Below are positions 9,602 to 22,538 of a stretch of DNA of 64,000 nucleotides, one piece after another (the stretch's first letter is position 1; every line of letters begins with the position of its first letter). The translations under genes were made by a program, and so were the position numbers. The notes under the pieces were generated by a model. It had not been told where the DNA came from, ran no database searches, and was given only the letters and a program-made list of their open reading frames with translations. Source of the stretch: Favolaschia claudopus. Lineage: Eukaryota; Basidiomycota; Agaricomycetes; Agaricales; Mycenaceae. The stretch is from the NCBI GenBank assembly GCA_037176885.1, contig JAWWNJ010000044.1, positions 1,426,001-1,490,000 on the forward strand, in the 5' to 3' direction.

Positions 9602-12600
9602 CTACTCTTCCATCTCATCGCCGCTCTCCATATCCTCGTCACTGTCGCTATCCTCGCCCTCCGCAACCTCGATGGGGTCAAGACTGATATCGTGGTCTGC
9701 ACCCAGATACGAGTCGCAAATGACATACAGCTTGAGAGAGTGAGTGCCCTTGGGCAGAGTGATCTCCAGCTTGACAGCCAAACTTTTGGTGACGGTGACA
9801 CGTTTGATAGCAAGCAGTCGACGAGTACTTGACTCTCCAACGACGAGCCACCAGTTTGCCATCTTTTTGCCGGGATAGAAAGGCGCGACCACCTCTTGAT
9901 CACCTCCTTCGTCGCCTTCGTCGAGATCCCGTTGGAGGGCTACTTGCAACACTATGGGTGCTCCTGCAGTGTATTCCCCTTTCACAAACTCGTGCGAAAC
10001 GTCAAGGGTTGGGTACGAGTTGACGAAGGTGGCGACATCGTTCCTGAGGTTGACTGTCAGAAATGGACTCGAGCGTAGAGGAAGCTTTCCCTTACATCTG
10101 GGCGGAGGACATTTGCAGCAGCTTCGAACGGTCACCGTCTTCCATCTCCATGACGTCGTAAACGGACTCGATGCCAGCTTCTTTACACCGCGAGACAACC
10201 TGGGTACACATCAGCAACTGGTTTATGGAGTTCAGTGAGAGATTCGTACCTCTGGCTCGAAATGAGGGACCTGCTTCAAAGGCGAGTCAGTCTCCCAGAC
10301 TGCCTGAACACACATTTGCGACAGATCCATGGCACCCAGAGCGCTCAGCCATGCATTTGAGGACATAACATCCACGCAAGCTGAGAGCAGATTGAGGACT
10401 TTCTCTAACACCAACGCTTGGTCCGCCGCCAGATCAGCGGGGAGCTGTAGGCGGGAGAAGTGAGCCTGGAGGAGGAGGAAAGTTTTGAAGTGGGGAGCTT
10501 CAAAGTCAGCTTTGTCCAGCTTGACGGGTACACGGTCGTATATCCGACGCAAAAGGGCCTCCTCGTGTCGGCGGATGGGAATGCTCTCAAACTCGGCAGA
10601 GGACGACACAACTTCGAGAATTCCCTTGAGTTTGGTACGCTCCTTCAAAGACAGGGTGTAGACTTCGACCGTAACGTCTGTGCTTGAGTTTTAGTAGCTG
10701 AAAACCTCGAGAGTCATATGGACTTACATGAGATGTTGTAGTAAGCGGCAATCATGCCAAGATTGAGTGCCGATACGTCAATCTCATCCTCTATGGCGAT
10801 AGATTTCGAGTTGACCAAATCAACGAGAGTGTTCTCAACCAACTCAGACAAGTGGTCTGAAAGATGCTGGTGGCTGACATTATGCAGGTTGTAGTAATTC
10901 GGATTCTGTGTCATGCGTCGGTAGAAGTACGTCCAAGTTAAGATATCCTGCAAACGGCTGTCAGTCGAATATATATAGCGTAAAAACAAGAGGCGTACCA
11001 TGGCATCTTGCTTATTTTCGATGGTTTTCACCGCGATTTCGGCAAGGAAGTAGTCGTGCAAGAAATGCGTGGACAGGTGGGATTCGATGGGCAGTCCCTC
11101 GGCCAAAAACTTCTTGTAGAATTCTTTTCGCGTTTGTTGGCACATCAGTACGCATCGGCTACGGTCGTCTTCTGTTGGACGACAAGCCCGACCCATCATT
11201 TGGAGGACATCCATAACGGGGTAGTCGACATATCGGTGTTCTCTGCCTTCATAGGACTGTACTCCCATGATGATAACCATGTAACTGGCTACGGGAAGGC
11301 TCCAAGCAGTATCCTACAACAATGATAAATGACATGATGTTGTGGTTGAGGGGAAAATCACATACCTTCGACGCAACCAACACCTGAATTGCACCGGATT
11401 CGAACAGCCGCTGTACTATGCGCTTATCCTGGCGACTGAGCGCTTCGTGATAGTAGGCAATTCCGTGCTTCAAGCATTCTACTAACTCCCGGTCGGCGAT
11501 GTTCTCGAAGTGGGGTTCGAGCACCGAGCTGTCGTCCACGTTCAAGAAACGATCGGGCTTGTCATCAGCGGCGCAATGCGTAAGGAGGTCATCAACGGTC
11601 ATGCGACATTGGCGACGGGAGGGGACGAAGACGATAACGGGTTTGGTGGGAGAATACTCCACAATCGCCAGATATGCGGGTTTCGACATGGCAATCATGA
11701 GGGAAGGGAAGTGAGGGATTGTGAAAGATTGGAGATGGATGTCCATATCCAATGGGCGGGCACTAGGTGAATAATGAGACACAGCAACGCGAAGAAGTTA
11801 CGGACATACCTGGGTGAGAAGTTGAAAATTGCATGGGACGGGGCACCCATCCACTCGCCTAGATCGCGAGCGTTGGCAAGAGAAACACCGCAAGCCACAA
11901 TACGAGTCTTGTGTTCTGTCTGCTCCGAGACATACCGAGTACGTGAAATGACGACCTCGTAAGTGGGGCCCACTTCGCCCCCAACCAGCTGAACTTCGTC
12001 CGCAATCAGCAAACCAAGAGTTTGAACGTTTTTTCTTTGACGCCATCGCCGCGAGATAACGTCCCACTAGCAGATAGATCAGTACAGATTTCAGGGGGAC
12101 TACTCAATGCTTACCTGAGTCGGAGTGCATACTATTACGTCGCCCTTCTCCAACAGACGTAAGTCAGCGCTCATCTCCCCCGTCAAACTGACAATCTCCT
12201 TTCCACCCTGCACGGACGCAAACTTGTTCCGCCACTCTGCAACCCGTAGATCCACCATCTCCTGATAAGGTTCAATGCAAACAGCCCGTAACCGCTCGCG
12301 CTTGCTCCAGAGCCGTAAAAGGGCAAACTCGGCACAGATCGTTTTCCCGCTACCAGTCGGAGCCCCGATAAAGACGTTTTCATCGGAGGTGTAGAGTGCC
12401 TGGAAGACCTGCGTTTGGATCTTATTGAAGGTCTGTATTGACGAGGAATAAATTGCTTCGAACTCCTTGTTGTGCAAAGCAGACAGAGGAAGGGCTTGTA
12501 GGTCCAAGAGAGCCGTGAAGGGCGGGAACTTCTCAGGAAGGATCAAGTGCTTGAAGGATATGGGGAGGCGAGTTTCAGCATGTAGCCAGCGGTCCGAGAT

Positions 12601-15600
12601 GACGGAGATGTAGTAGTTCGGAGGCACAGGTTCGAACATCGGGACCGTGAGGGTCACATTATGTTCGTCTTCGGCATAGCGCTGACGGAGAACGAAAGAA
12701 TCGTGGAACAGTATGATTTCGCCGTCGACGTCTTCGACCATGATGAGGAAGGTTTCCGCTCCACCATGAATCTTTTCTTCCCAACGAAAGTCGGGAACAA
12801 TTGACAGATCAATCCGTAGGAGAGAGCGAGTGATTGGTTGGACCTGGGCCTGAAGTCTGAACTCGACAATTAACAGTTGATAGAGATTACAAATCAGGAT
12901 AACGTACTGAAGTTTGGGGAAATTGTGGACCAGTCGGTGGACGAGTCTTCCGGCGTTCGGTATACCAATCAGCTCTCCGATTTCCGGTGGGGTCTATAAG
13001 AAAGATGAGAGGGAGACTATGTAAGACGTGACACTACCTACCAGATCAAAGTAGCGATACCACGGCTTAACAGAAATCAGTTACACAAGCTCCAAGGCGA
13101 CAGAGATACTCACGAATTGTTTGCCTTCCGCCTTCCTTAGAATATCCGATTGCACACCCTTGAATTGTCGAAGTGGTGTCATGGAACGCCACCTACACAG
13201 AAATATGAGGCACGCGCTTCAGGACGAAAACACCAGCAACATACATTCGCTTTTCCACCATTTTGCAAAGTTCGAGAGCCGCTTTGGCGGGAACAGCCCA
13301 TCCACGTTTCAAGCAGATTTCGAACATGGCGCGTAGAATGCTAAGAAACAGGTCAATATGATTGAAATAGTGTTGGGACGCAGCCACATACCGTCCGGCA
13401 GACTGCTGCACGAAAACCATGTCCGCCACCAGTACGAAACCTGAGTAAATAGTCAGAAAGAAAAGAACGAGGTAACTTGTGATACGACATACCATTTAGC
13501 TTGAGTTGCGAGATGTACGCCTGCAAAAGGACATTGATTTTGGCAGCAGGCTCTTCCACGCCTTCTTTGACAGGAATAGGAACTTTCTCGAGTAGCGTGG
13601 CGAGCTCGAATTTTTCCTACGTCGCTTATTAGCAACTTCGCGAGCATACAAGCATGACAACTGACCTCTTGGCGGACCTAATGGAAAGCCATTATTAACA
13701 GACAAGATCGAGATATAAATACGGTTGCCATACCGGGAGGAGCTTGAATTCGTTCGACAATGCGAAGACTCTGAATAGCTCCAAAGTGGACATCGTGGGC
13801 CGGAGGTGCTGGTTGTAAGTCATCATCGAATTATACGTCACATAGTAATGCGACGCGATTCTCCCAAGTTCGGTGCTCTGGAAACGTCCCGACGAACGCT
13901 CGTACTTGAGGAGCTGGCACTTTTCGAGAAGAACAGCTGCCGAGTGTACGATATCAGCACGTTTTTGGATCAAGCCATTGTCGTCGTCCTGGTAATCGAC
14001 GCCGACACCATATAGACCTGGAGACTTTAACATGCGAACATACCTGATAGAATGCTGTCAGATTACGATTCCGAAAAAGAAAGACAACTTACAGATATGT
14101 ATAGCCCAACCATTGCACGGCTTCGTCCCTGTTACGGATGGTTCCGAGCACAATCTCGGCGTTCAGATTGTCGGCCAGTTTCGAAACGAACTGAGACTCG
14201 ATAGGTAGCTGCTGGTTCATCAAACTCAGGTAGTATTGCAGCTCCGAGTGATTGGTGATAATGATACCCTCGCCATAGGTGTCATACTGCGGACGGCCCG
14301 CGCGACCAAGCATCTGCAGGACATCCTGCGACGACAACTCCACCCACCGCCCCTTCTCGGGGTTGTAGATTTGGGTTCCCTTTATGATGACGGTATGGGC
14401 AGGGAGATTGACTCCCCAGGCGAGCGTCGCCGTGCAAACCAAAACCTGCAAGGAACCGTCGGCGAAAAGTTCCTCCACAAGACCACGATCCTCTCTCGCC
14501 ATGCCAGCGTGATGAATACCGAAACCGAACGGAAGCAGGTCCTTGAGGTTGCTGTCTTTCACGTTGTTGGCTTCTTCAGTCAGGATTTCCCGCACGGCGC
14601 CGTCAGGTTTGACGAATTGGGTTATGGTTTCTTTCTCGATGGCCATGTCCCGCAAAAACTTGGCAGTTTTCGCTGTCTCCTTTCGAGAATGCACAAAGAC
14701 GAGCGTCTGATTCTTGCCCGCCTGATCCAAAACCTTCTCGTAGCAGACCTCGTTAGTGATCTGATACCGCTTGATGGCTTTCTTTTCCGTGACGCCGATG
14801 AATTGCTGCTGGAGCCCGCAAGGTCGATATGAGGCATCGAAGTAGAACAGACCCTTGGTTTCATCCACCCGGAGAAAAGTAGCGACGTCTTGGTAATTGG
14901 GGAGTGTCGCAGACAGTCCAACGAGACGAACATATGCCGACGTTTGCTCCATCCTTCGGATGGTCCGGGCAATGATACTCTCGAGTACGGGTCCACGATC
15001 ATCGTGAAGTAGGTGAATCTCGTCGATGATGATGAGCCGAACGAGATTGGTGTAGCTGGTGTCTGTGCTTTTACGAGTAATGACATCCCATTTCTCGGGG
15101 GTCGTGACGATGATCTGGGTTTCAGCGATCTGTGCCTTTGTCATTTGCGAGTCACCGGTCAGCTCCCCGACTTTGATGCCGAAGTGCTTGAGGCGGGACG
15201 AGAAATTTCCGACCATCTCTTGAACGAGAGCCTTCATGGGAGCGACGTATACAATCTTGAACGCGGCAAGATCGAAGGATCCCGTCTCCTCGTCCCGATA
15301 TTTGCCGAGTTCGTTGAGAATTGTAAGCATGGCAACATTTGTCTAGGGGGAATGAGAAGCAGTAACACAAAATGGACATGAACACACCTTGCCAGCGCCT
15401 GTCGGCGCGCACAACAGGATAGGCTCGTCGGTCCCGAATGCGATAGGGAAGACCTTGCTTTGAACAGGGTTGAGCTTGGGGACGGTGAAAGCCGGCCGAG
15501 CCCAAGCAGGGAGGTCAGAAATAGGTACGAGGTCGGTGTCTGGGATGTTCTTCTTTTTGGGCGCAGGGACATGAATTTCTTCGTAGCCTTTTCGCGCGCG

Positions 15601-16956
15601 TTTGAACGAGCCTTCGGGTAACTTGCATTTCTTGTTGGACATCAGGTGCCCGCCCTGGCTGAACGCCATACTCTCCAAATCTACCGTGCGCTTCGGCTGC
15701 AAGGTCGATCCAGGGGCGAGGGTGGCAGTTTTGGGGACGTTGCGCTTACTCTCATCATCTACCTCCATTGCGTCGGAAGGTTTGGCCTTGGCAGCCTGTC
15801 GATCGCCTGCCAGTTCGCGTAGAATCCAGCCCACTCCCTTCTCCCGCATCGCAACTTCGACGTTCACTCGTTCCTCAGCATCGCTCCGGTTCAGTTTTGT
15901 GCACCATACGACGACATCGCGATTTTTGAGGAATTTCGTGGTGATATGGAAGCTCTGGTACTCGAAAAGTTCCATCAACTGATTTTCACAGTCGCGGAGA
16001 CTAGACTCTGAGCCGAGGATGGTAAGAACCTTCGCCGCCTTTTCCGTGTTGGTGGTGGCGTCTGGGTAGATTTCGGCTATTTGCCGCTGAACCCAGAAAC
16101 CGTCAACGTCGTGTGGAGGAACAATGTCCTTGTCGGCCTTGGACTTTTTCTCCTGCGACGTGGCTCCTCCAATGACAAGTTCGTCGTCGTCTTCCGCGCC
16201 TTCCTCCGGAGGAGCGTCATCCGGCTCCTTTTCATCGTCGTCTGAGTCTTCGCCTATGTCATAACGCTCCTCGTCTTCCTCATCCTGCTCCTCCTCGTCG
16301 AAAACAACAGCAACCCCGACCTCGTCGTCAATCTCGGCGTCCTTGCGTTCCGTGTCTGGGTCCGCCATAGCTTCATCTTCAGCACCATAGTCGGTAATTT
16401 TTTTGGACAGATTGATCAGCTGCGAGAATTGTTCACTCGACACGGACCCTATCACCTCTTCAATTTCCCGCTTCTTGTCGAAATCTTTCATGTCCTCGTT
16501 CTTCAGTGTCTCCAACACAATGTCGGTTGCACTTCGAACGATGTCCTGAGCCTGGTCCCCCAAAGAAGTGTGAATGGAGGAGAGTATAAGCTCGTAAACC
16601 TCGCGAGTCTCGGCAGTACGAGGCCTGTAGTTGAGACCCTCGATATCCTGGGTTGCTTCGATAATGTCGGTATACCCAAAACCAGCCGTCTCGGCCTTGC
16701 GCTTCATGGCCTGCTTCTCGGAGGGGTCCTGGCGGTCCGCAGCCTTTTTCTTCTTCTTCTCGAGATCCTTGGGCATTTCGCGGACGACGCGCGAGCCCAT
16801 TTCTCTGGGATCTATGCGACCCGCGAGAGAAGTTGGGGCACCATCCGGCTCCTTGTCTCTGCGGGGCAACGCAGACCGGTCTGCGGTAAGGACAAGGGAA
16901 GAAATAGCGCCATAGTTGTAGCCTGAAAGGTCAGGTTTCTTTCCCTGCGCGGCCAT
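9602..16956 (-). CDS. BRR2: Pre-mRNA-splicing helicase Brr2 (U5 snRNP 200 kDa)
   Basis: Brr2 unwinds the U4/U6 duplex to activate the spliceosome. The start at 16956 gives [20 protein letters not shown] followed by an acidic N-terminal region of about 450 residues with a plug/PWI-like part. The first helicase cassette shows CAPTGAGK then TNVAML (Walker A, split by an intron near 15343-15387), [18 protein letters not shown] (DExH), [12 protein letters not shown] and [12 protein letters not shown], followed by a Sec63 unit. The second cassette shows [35 protein letters not shown] and [16 protein letters not shown], then a second Sec63 unit and an acidic tail ending SGDEMEE. About ten introns. 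The length of some 2,150 residues fits yeast and human Brr2. Motif II of cassette 2 is DEVQ rather than DExH, consistent with its inactive role in the family. Confidence 0.97.
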
Positions 16957-17067
16957 GGTGAGCAGGGAATAGAAAAGTTGGACTCGTCGCGTTTGGTCGT
17001 GTTAGGCTGCAATCTCATGCACAGCCACTAATGTGACTGAACTCTCGCTTGTACGGAACCGACGACC
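16957..17067. promoter_or_regulatory. Shared divergent promoter region, BRR2 / DUF726 gene
   Basis: Only 111 bp separates the two start codons on opposite strands, so both promoters and 5' leaders must fit or overlap here. No sequence element was recognised with confidence. Confidence 0.55.
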
Positions 17068-18997
17068 ATGGCAGATCTGACGCAACTAGTTCCTCCCAAA
17101 GATCTCAGCGACCTCGACAAGCAAACTGTGTTCGATTATTTTGCTTGTCGTCTCCGCAACACCGTTCACCTCGCTCAGTTGTCGGCGGAGCAAGAATACG
17201 ATCTCTCTTCATTGAAGCTTCAAGCCAGGACCGCCAGGAAACATCAGTTTGAGCAAGAACTCAAATCATGGGCACAAAATCTTTTTGAACAAACCTTCGT
17301 CGTATGCGGGGAACCTGGCGGAACTAGTATGTGCAGTGTTAACACCACAAATTGTATTTGACAGACACACTGAAGACAAGTGTCCGCAGCTGGACTTTGA
17401 CGCTGATACCTCAACCGCTCGCCTGCCGCCTCTCCCTCCTCCAGAAATTCTGTCCAGAATATTGAATACTGTACTCTTCCTACATATTGCAACCACCAAA
17501 ACATACTCGGCGCGAACCCGAACCTTTTTATCCATGTTTGGCTCTTTTGACGAACAGCTTATTGTGGCTGCTCTCAAAAATCCCAATAAGGCCATCGAAG
17601 AAACTCAGAAACAAACACAAGCTGCCAAAGAAGATCACGCGAAACGAGGCAAAACTCTACGCATGGTAGGCATCGGGCTCGGTGCAGTCGCGGGTGGAGT
17701 CGTCAGTAGTTGATCGACCATGCCATTCGCATACTCAGTCTATATCTAGCTTGTTGGGGTGACCGGCGGGCTTGCCGCTCCTTTAGTTGGTGCCGCTGCG
17801 AGTACAATTCTGGGAATCCTGGGTGTCGGTGGTACAGCCGTTGGTCTACTGGCCACTGGTCTCGCCAGTAGCGCCGTCATATGTGGCTCGCTTTTCGGTG
17901 TATACGGCGCTCGAACAACCTCACAGATGGTCGAACGACATACACGCGAGCTAAGGGACTTAGCAATCGTGCCTGTTCACAAACTCCATCCCGACCGAGA
18001 GACTCTGGCTGTGCGTTTATGTGTAAGCGGTTGGCTTACAACTGAGCAAGATGTCGTTGCGCCTTGGACGGTCTTCGGTGGTGACGATACCTTTGCTCTG
18101 CAATGGGTAGGTGCTTGCGCTCGTCGCTCCGCTTACTCTAAACTCATGTGAACCAGGAAGTCGAGCTTCTCAAGTCGCTTTCAGATGCGCTCATGACTTT
18201 GGTAAAAACAAAAGCGATGCGATATATACAAATGGAGGTTATCAAACGGACAGTCTTTGCGAGCCTCATGACTTCCCTCCTACCAATTGCGTGGTTGAAA
18301 ATTGGTCAGATCATCGGTAAGTCTTCGCAGTCAAGCGCTTCCCATTTCTGACCTTCGCCAGACAATGACTGGATGAACAGTCGAGCTTTGGCTGTCAAAG
18401 CTGGTGCTGTTCTTGGAGATCTCCTGGCAAACCGCGTGTTTGGTAATCGACCGGTTACGCTCACAGGCTACTCGCTAGGTAAATTCCTTTTCTCCGACGC
18501 TTCAATTCTTTTATTGATGTTGCATAACCTGGGCAGGAAGTCTGGTCATTTTTGAAGCGCTCAAACATCTTGCCACCTTGCCGCCCTCGGAAACTACCCA
18601 CCTGATAGAAGATGTTTTCCTGTTTGGCACACCAGCTCCAATAGATCCTGCTATTTGGGCCAGCATTCGGAGACTGGTGTCTGGGCGCGTGGTAAACGGC
18701 TACTCGCAAGACGACTATGTGCTCGCGGTATTGTCTAGGTTATCCCACGTCAGCTGGGGTGTTGCCGGCCTCGAGCAGGTTGATGTAATGGGCGTCGAGA
18801 ATATTTTCTGCAAAGATGTGGACGGGCATACGAAATGGAGAGGCATGATTGGAAGATCTCTTCAGCAGTGTAGCGCTCCAGGTATCATCGACGCTTATGT
18901 TGATCAACAAGCGGCAGAAACGGCGGAACTGCTTGAAAGCCAGCTAGATGCAGTCGAGTTGACTCAGGAAGAGGTCGACGAGATTGCTAAACGATAA
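17068..18997 (+). CDS. DUF726 / TMCO4-like alpha/beta-hydrolase membrane protein
   Basis: The protein starts MADLTQLVPPKDLSDLDKQT. A central glycine- and alanine-rich hydrophobic region (VGIGLGAVAGGVV, then LVGVTGGLAAPLVGAAAST and GTAVGLLATGLASSAVICGS) gives several membrane helices. The hydrolase part has LCVSGWLTTEQDVVAPW and the nucleophile motif GYSLGSLVIFEAL (G-x-S-x-G), then VFLFGTPAPID and NGYSQDDYVLAVLSRL, all typical of DUF726 proteins such as human TMCO4 and yeast Mil1/YFL034W. Yeast Mil1 is linked to membrane traffic and adaptor binding; the enzymatic substrate is unknown. The first intron is best taken from the GTATGC near 17301 to an AAG acceptor near 17371. It ends with an acidic helix (VELTQEEVDEIAKR). 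Confidence 0.85.
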
Positions 18998-19813
18998 TGT
19001 TGTAACGAACGAACTCCAAACCTGTATAACTTGAATGTAGTTAATTTTGAATAAAGTCATATCTTCTCGCCAAACCAGTGCCTCGCCAGGACCTCACCTC
19101 ACCAGCTTACAGGCGCGTGACATTCGAGACGCCACATCACTGAAGCTTAACTACATCCTCGCCGAACAATTTCGACTTGCGTTCAGTACAGCCTGAGGTC
19201 ACGCCTGAGCTTGGTAAGTTGGTCCAACTATGTACGATTCGGTCACCGATATGCTTACATTGAACTTGTAGATGCACATGACTTCCGACGACGCGTATGC
19301 TCTTTTGCCGATAGCAATTCGGAAAGCAATTGAATTGGGCTGAAAATTCGGAATGATTGCTGTACACGCCGCGCCTACGAAAATTGTCTGGTGTGGCTCA
19401 GAATATACTCGGCAGTAGCTCATACCTCCTAATTATCGTAGCGCTGGCCTGGAGTTCTGTACAATTTGGCACTTCACAACGCCTGAAAGAAGGGGAGGAA
19501 GGAAAAGGAACTCAGGAACTGAGGTCCACTGACTCTGAGGAAGGAAACGGATTCTCGACACGTGACCGTGTATTCGGGATCTGCGCCAACTTGTTCGCGA
19601 CTGGCTCCCTGCTGGCTCCTCTCACTGTCAGGCCTTGGATTACCGCCGTAGCGTCAAGTCAGCAACGCACATTCAGCAGGAACAGCTCATACCCGATCAA
19701 TGCCATCTATCAAACGGTAGCCAGCTTTTGGAATAAATACCCGCCGAATCTTTCAAGGTCTTCACATATTCAACGGGTGTCCGCTGTCCGTTCACGTTCT
19801 ATCTTCTTGTCGA
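18998..19813. other. Unassigned stretch with an open plus-strand frame
   Basis: This 816-bp stretch follows the DUF726 stop. A plus-strand frame is open from 19357 to 19938, with two hydrophobic runs (SSYLLIIVALAWSSVQFG and CANLFATGSLLAPLTV), but it overlaps the next gene in another frame and I recognise no family. A short frame near 19272 (MHMTSDDAYALLPIAIRKAI) ends at 19343 and could be the last exon of a small gene. Nothing here is firmly supported. Confidence 0.3.
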
Positions 19814-21073
19814 ATGAGTCCTTTACGGTCTTTCGTGGGGGGTCTTGGGCTTTCTATCTCAGTCCACGCCTTGCTCTTGTTAAATGGTCAAGTTTTCGGA
19901 ATATCTGGGTTTTTGCATCGGGCGGTCGCTGGTCGTAGCAAAGAAGCAGTGGCGTCTGTCTTGGGGCTACTCATTGGCGGGATATTCATCGGATCGACAG
20001 AGAACGCTGATGCAATAATATCTGACGGCGTGCATGTCGCTCGTCCACTCCTTCTCTTCTCTGGGTTCCTTGTCGGGATCGGGACAAAGGTATGCAGGAT
20101 CATGCTACTACCTGTCTGAGACACAACAAACTCAACAATATAGCTTGCAAACGGTTGCACTTCAGGGTGAGTCTATCACTTCTTGACGCAGACCTGTCTG
20201 AACGCGTCGTTGCGCCAGACATATGATTTCTGGACTTTCGAGATTCTCTCCACGGCGAGTCTTTTTAGTGGCTAGTGCATTGAATAGGCAATAACATGGC
20301 TTGTCCGTATAGCTCTATTGCCGCGACGGCTACTTTTTTCTTAACTGGAATTATTACGGCTCAGATTTTTCACGGGGGTCCACTACATGCACATTCTCTC
20401 CCTACCCCAACCTTGGATTGGTCTCTGGGTAGTACAGGCAAAGCCCTTCTTGCCTTTCAGGCCGTTCCTTTTCTTGTTTCTGTGTTTCTCTATATCTTCG
20501 TGCGCGTTTCATTGTATTCCTACCTCACACTTTTCCAATACTACTCCAGACTCCCCGCCAAACTTCTCAGCAAGCCGAATCACCTTCAAATTCCGCCCTC
20601 CGTCTCCTCGCATCCTTTACCACCGGTTTCGAGTTCGCCCTTGCATTGCGTCTCTCGAATCTCACAGAAGCTATCCGTGTTATCTCGTTCTTACTTCTAC
20701 CCTTTCACGAGGCATTCGATCCTTCGCTAGCTTTTCTGGCGCTCGGTGCCCTCCCTCTGAGCACCTTTCTTTACCGATACGGCCGACCTTCAGAGCAGCC
20801 GCGGCTTGGAGGAACATGGTCTGTGCCAAAGGGCGGACAGGTTGACACAAAGCTGATCACGGGTGCGGCTCTCTTCGGGGTAGGCTGGGGACTGACTGGA
20901 TTTTGTCGTGCGTGGACCAGATGTTTCTATGTTCCGATTATTTGATCATTTCGCAAACAGCTGGGCCTGGAATAGTAAATCTCGGTCGTGCCATGGCTAG
21001 CGGTGAATCCGATGCCTTGCTTCGAGCTGTTGGCTGGTTGGCTGCCGTTGCATTAGGAGGGATTGTGGTTTGA
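19814..21073 (+). CDS. YeeE/YedE-type sulfur-compound transporter
   Basis: YeeE/YedE (DUF395) proteins are mainly prokaryotic membrane channels for thiosulfate or related sulfur compounds. The start MSPLRSFVGGLGLSISVHAL begins the first helix. The signature is present after splicing: GTK, LANGCTSGHMISGLSRFSPR, then SIAATATFFLTGIITAQIF. The C-terminal half has GFEFALALRLSNLTEAIRVI, TKLITGAALFGVGWGLTGFC and PGPGIVNLGRAMASGE, the second signature with its conserved Cys. It ends AAVALGGIVV. About six introns, one of which (20255-20312) needs a GC donor. Two related halves and about eight to ten helices match the family. The bacterial-type fold in a fungus suggests ancient transfer, though homologues are widespread in fungi. 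Substrate is inferred from the family. Confidence 0.85.
20255..20312 (+). other. GC-AG intron in the YeeE/YedE-like gene
   Basis: The exon ends TCT CCA CG at 20254 and resumes C TCT ATT GCC at 20313, giving SPRSIAATAT as the family expects. The donor is GCGAGT and the acceptor TATAG. The nearby GT (GAGTCT) gives the wrong phase. Length 58 nt. Confidence 0.75.
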
Positions 21074-21201
21074 GATTGATCTTTCAAAAGGATTCGCGGA
21101 GGAAATTATCGTTGCGCAGTATATTATTCCTTACTTATTGTCGGACGGAAGGAAATAAGCCTCATATCGTTATCTATACAACGCATACATCAATAATATC
21201 A

Positions 21202-22432
21202 TTATACCACGATCTCTTGAGGTGTGCTGGCGGATTCATCAACCTTTTTCCTCCCGCGCCCCCATTTAGCAGTGATACGCTGCCCGTCGATATCTACCCC
21301 GTTTGCCCAAGCATGAGCAGCAGTCTCTGCTGTTGCTCGTAACTTGAAATTTACGAACGCACACCTGAAGATCAATGCTTTCAGCACGTTTTGCTTTTGG
21401 CTGAGTGAACCCACAAACCTCGATTTTGCCACATGCACTACAGATTTGAGTTGATCGGGCTCAACAGCTGGGAGGGACTGCAGAACAGCCGTTCGAACAC
21501 TAAGTTCTGTCGAATTGGCGGGAAGCGAGGAGAGGAAGATCGAAGTCTGGTATGAATAATCAAGAGGAGATCAAACACAGGAAAAAATTGAACATACAAT
21601 AGTCAGATCGTCTGGGGGTTTCAATCCTTGACCTTCAGCATGGGAGTTCATAATTTTTTTTGCGACGGGGTCATTTCGACCATGATAACGGTCCTGAATG
21701 TTTTGGTGCGCCAGTTCGTTGTCCACAGGCATTTCGTGTCGAAACGGACACTCGGCTCCGCGTTTACATTCGCCTTTGACGAAAAACGAACATATATGTG
21801 GTCTGTTTCGCTTGTAGTACGGGTCAGTCCGTGCAAGCTGTTTAAGCATTTCTTTCCCTGCTGATGACGCGCGCCCCGAATCCAGCCCTGATTTGTTGCC
21901 CTCCAGCTATATGCATGGTGATTACTAGATGTCAAAAATGAAATCAATGGTTACACACCTTGGCCTCCATGTTTTGAGCGTAATATTCGCGGTTGATGTC
22001 GCTTGTCGGAGCCTCGTTTTGTAACGCGAGGGCAGTGTCTCGCACTTGCGTTGGTAGACCATACTCAAGGTCAAGAAGGCACGTCTGGCATACGTTCTTG
22101 ATCTTTGCGCATGTCTGGCAAACCACCGTTGACTTATACCGCATGCCAGTACCAGGATTCCATCGAAAGACGGTGAAAGGTCTTGCGCATGTACCGCAGG
22201 AGCGACCGTACTCTTGTTTAGACTGAAATGTTCATGAAATTCGGTGTTAACCTGAGTGAAATGCGAGGCCTAATTACCATACGAATGAATGGATTATCGC
22301 CCAGACCTGGGAGTCATTATTAGGATAACAAAACTTATACAAGACGAAGGTGAGCGACGCACAAGTTTCGCAGAGAATTGGAAATTCACTCTGCTCCCAT
22401 CCCGCCTTATTGATATCAGCTTTGGGCGGCAT
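21202..22432 (-). CDS. SLT11: Pre-mRNA-splicing factor Slt11/Ecm2 (RBM22 homologue)
   Basis: Slt11/Ecm2/RBM22 sits in the NineTeen-complex-related part of the active spliceosome and contacts U6 snRNA and the intron. The first exon (start at 22432) encodes [20 protein letters not shown] then CETC. After an intron the zinc-binding N-terminus continues with LGDNPFIRM, the [19 protein letters not shown] region and [25 protein letters not shown] zinc finger follows ([26 protein letters not shown]), then the RRM ([34 protein letters not shown]). It ends [19 protein letters not shown]. All family domains are in order. The start lies only 106 bp from the divergent MET8 gene. Confidence 0.95.
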
Positions 22433-22538
22433 TTATGTGGTACTGGACGAGAGGCAAGTTGGAGGCTGGTTGGAGGAAGACAAGTTGAGATCGGCTGACC
22501 AATCAGCGTCCTCATTTGTTCTCATTCCTTCCGCTCTC
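22433..22538. promoter_or_regulatory. Shared divergent promoter SLT11 / MET8 with a CCAAT box
   Basis: A 106-bp gap separates the two start codons. ACCAATCA lies at 22498-22505, a good match to the CCAAT box bound by the HAP/NF-Y complex, about 35 bp before the MET8 ATG. Whether it serves one or both genes is not decidable from sequence. Confidence 0.5.

Noticed and set aside
12621..12650. tRNA-like T-loop sequence (GGTTCGAAC)
   Set aside because: It lies inside a conserved BRR2 exon and no matching acceptor stem or anticodon arm surrounds it.
14236..14832. Long plus-strand open frame opposite the BRR2 helicase core
   Set aside because: It is the shadow of a highly conserved minus-strand exon and shows no protein-like conservation of its own.
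17249..17380. Apparent frameshift between the first two exons of the DUF726 gene
   Set aside because: A canonical intron from the GTATGC near 17301 to an AAG acceptor near 17371 keeps the frame, so no mutation needs to be invoked.
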